From Methanosarcinales archaeon (lineage in GTDB: Archaea; Halobacteriota; Syntropharchaeia; Alkanophagales; Methanospirareceae), in NCBI GenBank assembly GCA_025464345.1, contig JAODGP010000062.1, forward strand, positions 1-19,363: DNA of 19,363 bases, given 5' to 3'. The position numbers were made by a program, and so were the translations under genes. Positions 1-7,016 of this stretch are shown here, one piece after another (position 1 is the stretch's first letter; every line of letters begins with the position of its first letter). The notes under the pieces are model-generated. The model saw nothing but the letters and a program-made list of their open reading frames with translations. It made no database searches and was not told where the DNA came from.

Positions 1-312
1 CTTTATACGTATCCATGTGCAGGCACGGGCGGGCATTCCAAATACATAAGAATCTGGAACAGTTCAGGCTGGAACAGAACAGCGACGTGGAATGGTTATA
101 AAGACGACTGGCACAATATCACATTCGAGCAGAGTTTTACCTTACTGCCGGGGGTGAAATACTACTATACCATCATAACGGGCTCTTATCCGCAGATTTA
201 TCATACCGATAATCTCTCAACACCTGTCGGGTTCATCACATGTTCAGAGTTCATAGGTGCAAATGGAAAAGTTTATAAGGACTGGATACCTGCAGTAAGA
301 TTGAGCTTATAA
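1..312 (+). CDS. C-terminal fragment of a secreted surface protein (paralogue of the right-edge gene)
   Basis: The first frame is open from base 1 and ends at TAA 310-312, giving the last 103 residues of a gene that starts outside the window. The fragment is rich in aromatic residues and N-glycosylation-type sequons (NSS, NRT, NIT), as is usual for exported archaeal proteins. It carries the motifs YPCAGTGGH, WNGY, HNITF, TGSYPQI and KDWIPAVRL. All of these recur in the same order at the C-terminus of the gene at 18554-19363, so the two share a roughly 100-residue terminal domain of unknown function. No membrane anchor or sorting signal follows. The next gene begins two bases after the stop, which suggests co-transcription. 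Confidence 0.8.
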   Translation, partial: LYTYPCAGTGGHSKYIRIWNSSGWNRTATWNGYKDDWHNITFEQSFTLLPGVKYYYTIITGSYPQIYHTDNLSTPVGFITCSEFIGANGKVYKDWIPAVRLSL

Positions 313-314
313 AA

Positions 315-1481
315 ATGTTGAAAAAGGGCGTGATAAGGAAAATAATCCCTCTATTGATCCTTGTTATTATTCTTCTTACTTTTATGCCCGCTCCTGCTTC
401 TGCCACTGTAACAGTTACAATAGGCGATGGCGATATATTCTCTGAAGTCAATATTACGGTTCCACTGCTGATAAAAGATGTAGAAGATGTTGCTGCGGCG
501 ACGATAAAAGTCTCTTACGACCCTTCTGTAATCGTGATAACAGCAGTGGGGAACAGCGATTTTGAGAATTTCGTACCAAATCTGTGGTATGCGGATGACG
601 GCTGGGTGAAGATGACGGGCTATAATATCGTGGAGGGATTGAGCGGCGATGTGAAATTCGCAGAGCTCACAATATCGCCGGTGGGTAATCATGGTGATTC
701 CACCGATTTGAGGCTCGAGATGGAACTTTCAGATAGTGCAGGTGTGCCAGTAGAAGCAGAAGTGGTGAATTGTTCATTTCATATAGGCAAGGAAAGTGAT
801 TTCCAGCCTTCACCAGAACCTTCTCCTACACCTTCTGTAAATGAACCAACAGTTCCAGCTTCTTCATCTTCTTCATCTTCGTCAACACGTTCATCTCCTT
901 CACCTACCCCTACTTCGGTGCACGAAACAGTGCGTCCAGCTCCTCTACCTCCACCATCACCACAACCCGGAGAATCAGGAATCATAACCGTTCAAGTCGG
1001 CAATGTTACAGCAGAGAGTGGCGAGATTGTTAATATCACCATCATGATAAGAGGGGTTGGTGGTGCGGGGCTCAGTTCCGCACTCATAAATCTGACCTAC
1101 GATCCTGAGATAGTGGAAGTGGTAAGTGCAGGGAATAGTGATTTCGACATGTTCATGTCAAACATCGTTGATGGGAAAGTGAGGATGGTCGGATTCCAGA
1201 CAGGTGCTGAAGGACTAAAGGGGGATATAAAATTCGCGGAGCTACGGGTGAAAGCGGTGGGGAAAGCGAACGAAAGTAGTGAGTTGGAGTTAGAAGTGAA
1301 AGAGCTAACGGATAATGAGGGCTTTCCTGCTCATTTTGAAGTTGAAGATGGCTGGTTCTCGATAAAAGGCGGAGAGAAAACGGAGCCGGAGCAGTCGAAG
1401 CCGATAATTCCAGCAGCGGGCGTGGTAGAAACAATAGCTGTTATAGCAGGATTTATCGTTATAAGGTTAAGGAGGAAGTAA
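315..1481 (+). CDS. Membrane-anchored surface protein with two cohesin-type domains
   Basis: This 388-residue protein begins with a positively charged, hydrophobic signal peptide (about residues 1-30, ending PASA). Two similar cohesin-like beta-sandwich domains follow, at about 31-157 and 222-351. They share the patterns SYDP or TYDP, GNSDF, and GLxGDxKFAEL. They are joined by a low-complexity Pro/Ser/Thr linker (about 160-220) with a run of eight serines. The C-terminus has a hydrophobic segment (about 364-384) ending RLRRK, typical of a membrane anchor or a processed sorting tail, although no PGF or PEF signature is visible. Cohesins bind dockerins in bacterial cellulosomes and also occur in archaea such as Archaeoglobus. 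No dockerin is present here, so the partner is unknown. The gene follows the left-edge gene by two bases and overlaps the next gene tail to tail by 15 bp. Confidence 0.85.
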   Translation: MLKKGVIRKIIPLLILVIILLTFMPAPASATVTVTIGDGDIFSEVNITVPLLIKDVEDVAAATIKVSYDPSVIVITAVGNSDFENFVPNLWYADDGWVKMTGYNIVEGLSGDVKFAELTISPVGNHGDSTDLRLEMELSDSAGVPVEAEVVNCSFHIGKESDFQPSPEPSPTPSVNEPTVPASSSSSSSSTRSSPSPTPTSVHETVRPAPLPPPSPQPGESGIITVQVGNVTAESGEIVNITIMIRGVGGAGLSSALINLTYDPEIVEVVSAGNSDFDMFMSNIVDGKVRMVGFQTGAEGLKGDIKFAELRVKAVGKANESSELELEVKELTDNEGFPAHFEVEDGWFSIKGGEKTEPEQSKPIIPAAGVVETIAVIAGFIVIRLRRK

Positions 1482-3347
1482 TACAATGTGGCTATGCAAT
1501 GCTTCGTATATCCTCCAGCCTTTATCATCATACAGCAATCGAAATCGTGTCCGGTCCTCAAATGCTTTGTAATTGATTTCAAAGTGGTTATCAGCCGCGA
1601 AGAGCCTCTCATAGGGGCCTATACAGATATAATCAATGCCATATGCCCTGATGAGGCTGTAGTTACCCCTGAACATCTCTACCTCGTCATCTCTCACCTC
1701 TGTTATTCGCGTCCAGTTCAAGCCATGCGACCATAACCAGCCTTCATAGCCCATCACCCGCTGCCTGCCCGCCAGTGCTGATACAGGATGATTGTGCGCA
1801 CTGCCCGTTAAGAACAACCCCCCAGGGTGGGTATTATGCCGTACCCAGCACGCTACCGCCTGATCATCACCCGACCATACCATATACTCGTCTTTCATCA
1901 TTCTTGCATGGGTGATCACCCCAAACACGGTAGATGCAACGAGCAACATGCAAATAGATACTGCTATGCCTCTGGTTCGCTCGTTCATCCATGATAACGA
2001 TAGCGGTGCAATAGCAGCACTGAGAGCAAGCCAGTATATAAATAGCTTGTAATTATCGAAGTACCATGGCTGGAATTTGACGATATTAGCAATGAAGAAC
2101 AGCCCGATGAATGGCAGATAGAATATCCGCACCTCCTTACGCGCTTTGAGCAGTCCAGGCAATACCAGAATGAAGAGTGCACCGGCGTTTTTAGCCCAGA
2201 AGTTCACCATCAGAACAGACACTTCTGCAATAGAACAGGCAACTGCGGGTTTGGTGCTCCAGTCCAGCCCGGTTATTATTTCCCTGTTAGTCTCTGTCCA
2301 TCCGGGGAAGAAGTTGAAGAACCGCTCTGTTACGCCCGACTTTATGCACAGCACCTGTGGCAAAGCGAGCGCAGCCAGCGGTACAAAAACGATGATGAGC
2401 TCTTTTATGTGCACGTTATCCTTCTTTAACAGGGCGGGGGCAAGCAGTAAAAGAACAAAACAATTCACTATAAACGAGTGCGCATGGATATAAGGTAGCA
2501 TACCGATCAACGAACCGGCAATAAAGAGTTCATGCCATCTAAGCGTGGAGAGCGCCTCAAACAGCAGGATGAAGATAGCAAAAGAGAGAGCCATGCCGAA
2601 CATCGCGGTTCGCTGAGGCATGAGTACCGCATACACAGGGTTGAGGAAATGTATCCCGGCAGTTTGGAGCCCTGGCGGGAACCCGGCAAAGATGAATAAT
2701 ATGCTACCGATCGCACCCGCCATCCTCCTCCCCGTCAAGCGGTGGGCGAGGAAATAGAATAGCCCGAATAGTGACAGCTGAAAGAGGATATTTGGCAGGA
2801 TGATAGAGCCCCTGAGTGTTAATCCGCCTTTCATCAGTATGGCAGAATAGAAATCCATGAGGAATGGATAATGCAATTCGGTATGCAGAAATTGGGTGTA
2901 TGGCGGTGGGAAGTGGAAACCCGGCGTATAAACCAGAGAAGTGATGATGGATGTATGAAAGGGGTAATCCGCCCATACAGTATGAAAGGCGTATAAATTG
3001 CCCATATCATCAGGGCGTAATACCCCATACAGGTTCATAACCACCAGGTAGAGTATCAGTAGCACGAAGAATACGATGGTGTAGCGGTCATCTAAGGTGA
3101 TACTCACCCGAAAACGCTTCAAAATGAATATGGCACCGCAGCCGCAGACAATGATACTTACAATGATACTGGTGGTGGAGAGAGCGCAATAGAGCCATGA
3201 GATGAACAGTGTTAGCCAGACGGATACGGCACTGCCGACTACAAAAGAGAAGAGGATACGTTCAATCAATGAGAACCTGACCTTAATGATGGAAGATACT
3301 GCAAGCCCTGAGAAGAGACATACAATGAGATATAATAGCCATAGCAT
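1467..3347 (-). CDS. Polytopic membrane protein, probable GT-C-type glycosyltransferase
   Basis: This is a 626-residue protein. About the first 460 residues are a series of hydrophobic helices, and a soluble C-terminal region of about 150 residues follows. Acidic residues lie in the first large external loop (RPDD at 111-114 and WADYPFH around D127), where GT-C enzymes such as ArnT, PMT and AglB families keep their catalytic aspartate. The C-terminal part contains WVRHNTHPGGLFLTG, HNHPVSALAGR and VMGYEGWLWSHG, which I associate with uncharacterised membrane proteins annotated as glycosyltransferase-like. A role in glycosylating surface proteins such as its cohesin neighbour is inference. Its 3' end overlaps that gene by 15 bp on the opposite strand. 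A TATA-like element (AGATAAATAAG when read on the minus strand, near 3366-3376) lies about 24 bp before the ATG, suggesting a leaderless transcript. Confidence 0.65.
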   Translation of the reverse strand: MLWLLYLIVCLFSGLAVSSIIKVRFSLIERILFSFVVGSAVSVWLTLFISWLYCALSTTSIIVSIIVCGCGAIFILKRFRVSITLDDRYTIVFFVLLILYLVVMNLYGVLRPDDMGNLYAFHTVWADYPFHTSIITSLVYTPGFHFPPPYTQFLHTELHYPFLMDFYSAILMKGGLTLRGSIILPNILFQLSLFGLFYFLAHRLTGRRMAGAIGSILFIFAGFPPGLQTAGIHFLNPVYAVLMPQRTAMFGMALSFAIFILLFEALSTLRWHELFIAGSLIGMLPYIHAHSFIVNCFVLLLLAPALLKKDNVHIKELIIVFVPLAALALPQVLCIKSGVTERFFNFFPGWTETNREIITGLDWSTKPAVACSIAEVSVLMVNFWAKNAGALFILVLPGLLKARKEVRIFYLPFIGLFFIANIVKFQPWYFDNYKLFIYWLALSAAIAPLSLSWMNERTRGIAVSICMLLVASTVFGVITHARMMKDEYMVWSGDDQAVACWVRHNTHPGGLFLTGSAHNHPVSALAGRQRVMGYEGWLWSHGLNWTRITEVRDDEVEMFRGNYSLIRAYGIDYICIGPYERLFAADNHFEINYKAFEDRTRFRLLYDDKGWRIYEALHSHIVLLPP

Positions 3348-3399
3348 GCTTAATCCATAAGTGTGTCTTATTTATCTTCCAAATCCATACCAACCACCA

Positions 3400-4338
3400 T
3401 TAAAGAACAGATACAGTGCCATTGTACCCATCAACCACGACCTTCGTGCCGTCCCTCAACCTCTTTGTCGCGCTCTCGGCTATCACACATGGCACTCCAT
3501 ATTCTCTCGCTATAATCGAAGCATGACTCGTTCGCCCTCCGACATCGCAGACCAGAGCTGACAGCCGGTTGATAACATGCATGACATGCCTGTCGGCATA
3601 CCTGATGACGAGAACATCGCCATCTCGCACTCTATTGATCTCTTCGGAGTCCAGTGCCACCTTGACAGTGCCGGTAGCTACACCCGGACTCGCACTCAGT
3701 CCGCGAATGAGCGTTTTTCTGATACTTTCACCTGCTGGCGCTTTCCTCTCACGCCGACGCCATTGCATATACTCATAGAAGTAAAGCTTTCCGATCTTCG
3801 ATAATGACCATTCCAGATAGCTATATTCGGGCACGAGACGCGCATATTTCAATATCAAAGCCCGATCTCCTTCACTGAGTATCCCGCCCATTTCGCTCTC
3901 CTTATTCCACGTGCCGGTGTACGTCCAGCGTTCAATGTCCCCCGTTCTGCCTTCCAGCAGCGATGGAGCATCGCCTCGAACCACCTCGACCGATAGTTCA
4001 TCCGCACTCTTGAGCAATACGCCAGAACATTTCGCATCCACCACATGCTGTATGATCAGTTTGATACCGGTCCTTTCACGTAACCGCAAAGCCCAGTTTA
4101 TTATCTCTTCCATATCCATCAGGTGTAAATCACTCCGCCCGCCCGCTCTGCCCGCTCCGTCTGTCCTTATAACGATACCGGTTCTATCGCCCTCTATCTC
4201 CGGTATCCCTATCGCATCAATGATTGATTCTATATTAGAAGGAGTAGCCTGTTCCGCATCTATCACTCCATACGGTGGATACGGTAAGCCCCATTCTCTT
4301 ATCTTCTCCAGCCCTTCTATCTTCCTGTACCGCATCAT
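3400..4338 (-). CDS. Miniature PEP-utilising enzyme: partial ATP-grasp plus swivelling phosphohistidine domain
   Basis: This is a 312-residue protein. The C-terminal part (about 210-312) is a clear PEP-utiliser mobile domain: GLSASPGVATGTV, a DVLVIRYAD strand, then GGRTSHASIIAREYGVPCV with the phospho-accepting histidine at about position 272. The first 195 residues resemble a reduced pyruvate-phosphate dikinase/PEP synthase nucleotide-binding domain: GIVIRTDGA (about 54-62), IIQHVVDAKCSGVLL (95-109), VEVVRGDAPSLLEGR (117-131) and YLEWSLSKIGKLYFYEY (174-190). The PEP/pyruvate-binding barrel of PpsA or PpdK is absent, so phosphate must pass to another substrate or protein, much as rifampin phosphotransferase carries a fused but different set of domains. 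The substrate is unknown. Two ATG codons open the frame (4338 and 4335). A TATA-like element about 22 bp upstream suggests its own promoter. Confidence 0.75.
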   Translation of the reverse strand: MMRYRKIEGLEKIREWGLPYPPYGVIDAEQATPSNIESIIDAIGIPEIEGDRTGIVIRTDGAGRAGGRSDLHLMDMEEIINWALRLRERTGIKLIIQHVVDAKCSGVLLKSADELSVEVVRGDAPSLLEGRTGDIERWTYTGTWNKESEMGGILSEGDRALILKYARLVPEYSYLEWSLSKIGKLYFYEYMQWRRRERKAPAGESIRKTLIRGLSASPGVATGTVKVALDSEEINRVRDGDVLVIRYADRHVMHVINRLSALVCDVGGRTSHASIIAREYGVPCVIAESATKRLRDGTKVVVDGYNGTVSVL

Positions 4339-4423
4339 TAATTGTTTTTGTATTTGTATATGTTGAAGGCTGTGGTGTTAAGTTCAAAGATTGCCGATGC
4401 TCATGTGTTATCAGAAGAGAGGC

Positions 4424-5068
4424 TTATGTGTGCAGTTGCCGCTTCTTAAATTTTTGCCCTGAACCCTCACGTATCAGCTCGTGAAACGCCCGTCTCACCT
4501 GCCTGGCGGTCTCTTCTATCGTGCCTTCGTTATTTATCACGACATCTGCGAATTTTAATTTCTCATCCAGAGGCATCTGAAGTGCGATGAGTTCCCTCGC
4601 CCCGCGCTCGTCTATACCTTCTCGTTCCATCACCCGCTTCAACTGTTCCGCCTCGCTCACATAGACCAGTATCACGGCATCGAATTCAGCCATAAACCCC
4701 GCTTCTATCAAAAGAGGCATATCAACAACGATGAGCGGGGCTTCAGGCTCTATCTTCTTGATCGCTTCTATCCTCGCCCTGCACATCGCCATAACCTCAG
4801 GGTGTATCACCGCTTCTAAATACTTCCGCCTGGCAGAATCGGCAACGATAATCTCACGCAGCCGCTTACGGTCCAGCTCCAGGTCACGCCTCACTATATC
4901 CCTGCCGAAGTGTTCGATCAGCAGCCACCACGCCCTCGTGCATGGTCTCACCGCCTCCCGACTCAGCACATCGCAATCGATACCGAAAGCGCCGAGTTCC
5001 AGGAATAACCTGTAAACAAGGCTCTTACCACTGCCTATGCCCCCTGTTATGGCTGCAACAACAGTCAA
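4424..5068 (-). CDS. coaE: Dephospho-CoA kinase, bacterial CoaE type
   Basis: This 214-residue protein matches the CoaE family along its length. It has a P-loop GGIGSGKS at 9-16, the IDCDVLSREAV segment that holds the substrate-binding aspartates, IHPEV, DMPLLIEAG, and a late ADVVINNEG. It phosphorylates dephospho-CoA with ATP in the last step of CoA synthesis. Many archaea instead use an unrelated GTP-dependent enzyme, so a bacterial-type copy is notable. Translation seems to start at TTG (5066-5068), one base past the TGA of the upstream methyltransferase. A GGTGGTGA purine-rich stretch lies just ahead and no in-frame ATG precedes it. The tight spacing implies translational coupling. It is the last gene of the aIF2-gamma operon. 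Confidence 0.87.
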   Translation of the reverse strand: MTVVAAITGGIGSGKSLVYRLFLELGAFGIDCDVLSREAVRPCTRAWWLLIEHFGRDIVRRDLELDRKRLREIIVADSARRKYLEAVIHPEVMAMCRARIEAIKKIEPEAPLIVVDMPLLIEAGFMAEFDAVILVYVSEAEQLKRVMEREGIDERGARELIALQMPLDEKLKFADVVINNEGTIEETARQVRRAFHELIREGSGQKFKKRQLHT

Positions 5069-5069
5069 C

Positions 5070-5714
5070 TCATTTCACCACCCGGATCACTATGAACGCA
5101 CCTTCACCATAACCCGGCTTCAAATCCTCAGCTTCTGACAGATGAGTACCAAACACAGTCTGCACAAATTCAAATCTGTGCTCGTCAAACCCGGCAACCT
5201 TCAATAAACCCGTTACCTCATCCGTATTGTAAAATCTTGCGATACGATAAAACGGGCTATCTGCCTTATTACGCCCGTACATCTCGCCAAGCGGGCTGTC
5301 GCGATCTATAAATGCGAGTATGAACCATCCATGTGGTTTCAGCACGCGAAAGACCTCACGAAACGCCAGTGATACGTCATCGAGGAAACAGATGGTGGTG
5401 ACCATGAGCACAAGTTTGAATGACGAACTTGCGAATGGTAATGCCTCAGCTATACCTCTTATGACTTTGATACCACGTGCTTCTGCCCGCATACCCATCA
5501 TCGGTGAAGGGTCTATACCGAGAGTGATGCTCAGTGGTGATGCGAACCGCCCGGTGCCCACTCCTATCTCTATACTATCGCATGCAACCATGCTCATATC
5601 CGATGGCAACATGGCTCTTATCGCACGCAGTTCCGCTTCGTATACCGCCCGGTGTTCCTCGAACCATTCATCATATTCCGCTGCATATACCTCAAAAGGC
5701 GTGATTTTCGGCAT
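5070..5714 (-). CDS. Class I SAM-dependent methyltransferase
   Basis: This is a 214-residue Rossmann-fold methyltransferase of the Methyltransf_11 kind. Motif I reads IEIGVGTGRFASPL, followed by LGIDPSPMM (acidic loop at the end of strand 2), a motif resembling GIAEALPFASSSFKLVLM, and VFRVLKPHGWFILAFIDRD after strand 5. The substrate cannot be told from sequence. The frame can be extended upstream to a GTG at 5735, but I prefer ATG 5712-5714: it lies one base after the aIF2-gamma stop (TAAGATG), has a GGAG Shine-Dalgarno sequence about five bases before it, and gives a normal N-terminus. It sits between aIF2-gamma and coaE in one operon. Confidence 0.8.
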   Translation of the reverse strand: MPKITPFEVYAAEYDEWFEEHRAVYEAELRAIRAMLPSDMSMVACDSIEIGVGTGRFASPLSITLGIDPSPMMGMRAEARGIKVIRGIAEALPFASSSFKLVLMVTTICFLDDVSLAFREVFRVLKPHGWFILAFIDRDSPLGEMYGRNKADSPFYRIARFYNTDEVTGLLKVAGFDEHRFEFVQTVFGTHLSEAEDLKPGYGEGAFIVIRVVK

Positions 5715-5715
5715 C

Positions 5716-6927
5716 TTACTCCACTGTGCCTGCACCTATAAGATGCCATCTCGCACCTATTTTCCGGGCGATAGCCACACGTGCTCCGGAATATGCGCAT
5801 ACAGGTCTGCTCAGTTCGACTTTGAACATATTTCTCGTCACCTTCTTCACCTCGCCCATCGTGATCGCCGTGCCCACACTCAGCATCAGGCTCTCACCGA
5901 CTTTTATCGCTGTGGTCTCCATCTCCTTAGCTATGCCGACGACACGTTCCAGCAGGCGGAAACGGACCGTGAGTTCATGGCGTGTAGGCGGTAAAGAGCC
6001 GCGCAAGCCCACACACTGCCCGACGAGCGAATCTTCTATCGTCATGCTCGGATCCAATTTCGTGCCAACACCTATCAACCCACCGGGTGTTACCTCTTCC
6101 ACGAGCGTGCCACCAGCCATTATGGAAGTTACATCGGTCTCAATCGGTACCCATCTCGGCTTGCCACTGCTCGCAGTCACCATCCTGCCGGGGCGTATCT
6201 CAAGCCTGTCACCGACTCGCAACCTGCCACGGAGCAGAGAACCACCGATCACTCCGCCTTTCAGGCTCCCTATCGGTGTGCCGGGCTTGTTCACATCAAA
6301 AGAGCGAGCGATATACATGAGCGGTGCTGTATTTGCTGACCGGTCTGGTGTTGGGATCCTCTCTTCTATTTTCTGTATGAGAACATCTATGTTCACCGAT
6401 TGCTGTGCTGATATGGGCACAATAGGTGCGTTCTCTGCAATAGTGCCCTTGATGAATTCCTTTATCTGTAAATAGTGCTTAAATGCCTCTTCGCGCGTGA
6501 CCAGGTCAATCTTGTTCTGTGCGATTACCAGGTCTTTTATGCCCACGATGCTGAGCGCCATCAGATGCTCCTTCGTCTGCGGCTGAGGGCACGGTTCAGA
6601 TGCAGCAATGAGCAGCACAGCACCGTCCATAATCGCAGCACCACTCAGCATAGTTGCCATCAATGCCTCGTGCCCCGGTGAATCCACAAATGAGACCGTT
6701 CTCAGCTCCTCTGTGCGTGACCCGCAATGCTTGCAGACCTCCTCCACGGTGTAACACTCAGGCTCCTTACACGATGGGCAGCGCCTGAAAGTCGTATCGG
6801 CATATCCCAGCCTTATAGATATCCCTCGCTTTATCTCCTCGCTGTGCCTGTCTGTCCACTCTCCGGATAGCGCATTCACTAATGTCGTCTTGCCATGATC
6901 CACATGCCCTACCATTCCTATGTTCAC
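5716..6927 (-). CDS. eif2g: Translation initiation factor aIF2 subunit gamma
   Basis: This 403-residue GTPase carries Met-tRNAi to the small ribosomal subunit as part of the archaeal aIF2 complex. Visible features are G1 GHVDHGKT (7-14), G3 DSPGH (82-86), G4 NKID (138-141), and a zinc knuckle with cysteines at 50, 53, 65 and 68, which distinguishes aIF2-gamma from EF-Tu and SelB. It also has the AQNKIDLV and RSFDVNKPGTP segments typical of the family. Length is normal. The start is GTG at 6925-6927: an in-frame stop lies eight codons upstream, and a GAGGAAG ribosome-binding sequence sits six to eight bases before the GTG. It heads an operon with the methyltransferase and coaE and is divergent from the acyl-CoA dehydrogenase. 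Confidence 0.96.
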   Translation of the reverse strand: MNIGMVGHVDHGKTTLVNALSGEWTDRHSEEIKRGISIRLGYADTTFRRCPSCKEPECYTVEEVCKHCGSRTEELRTVSFVDSPGHEALMATMLSGAAIMDGAVLLIAASEPCPQPQTKEHLMALSIVGIKDLVIAQNKIDLVTREEAFKHYLQIKEFIKGTIAENAPIVPISAQQSVNIDVLIQKIEERIPTPDRSANTAPLMYIARSFDVNKPGTPIGSLKGGVIGGSLLRGRLRVGDRLEIRPGRMVTASSGKPRWVPIETDVTSIMAGGTLVEEVTPGGLIGVGTKLDPSMTIEDSLVGQCVGLRGSLPPTRHELTVRFRLLERVVGIAKEMETTAIKVGESLMLSVGTAITMGEVKKVTRNMFKVELSRPVCAYSGARVAIARKIGARWHLIGAGTVE

Positions 6928-7016
6928 AGATGGCTTCCTCGTTTTTACTTACCCCCTTAAACCTTTTTAATTCTCCTTTTACAATTGAAGTAATAAAAAT
7001 TAATCTTACAGCGGGA
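6928..7016. promoter_or_regulatory. Divergent promoter region between eif2g and the acyl-CoA dehydrogenase
   Basis: This is an 89-bp AT-rich spacer between divergent starts. On the minus strand TTAAAAAGG (6962-6970) is a reasonable TATA box, placing a start site near 6940 and leaving room for the GAGGAAG ribosome-binding sequence of eif2g. On the plus strand TAATAAAAATTAA (6991-7003) lies about 20 bp before the dehydrogenase ATG, a little close for a leaderless start. Assigned by pattern only. Confidence 0.4.

Noticed and set aside
351..692. 113-codon minus-strand frame opposite the cohesin gene
   Set aside because: The plus strand has a signal peptide and a clear cohesin domain; the minus frame is a shadow.
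839..965. Ser/Pro codon repeats in the cohesin gene considered as a CRISPR or tandem DNA repeat
   Set aside because: The pattern is irregular TCT/TCA and CCA/CCT codon runs of a protein linker, with no fixed repeat length or spacers.
5320..5994. 224-codon plus-strand reading frame
   Set aside because: It is antisense to the methyltransferase and eif2g, both certain genes; its composition is that of a shadow frame.
5726..6475. 249-codon plus-strand reading frame inside eif2g
   Set aside because: It is the antisense of conserved eif2g codons, with no recognisable domain or start signal.
6882..7016. N-terminal extension of the acyl-CoA dehydrogenase starting at ATG 6882
   Set aside because: It would overlap the eif2g start region and promoter, and its 45 residues do not resemble the family; ATG 7017 gives the normal length.
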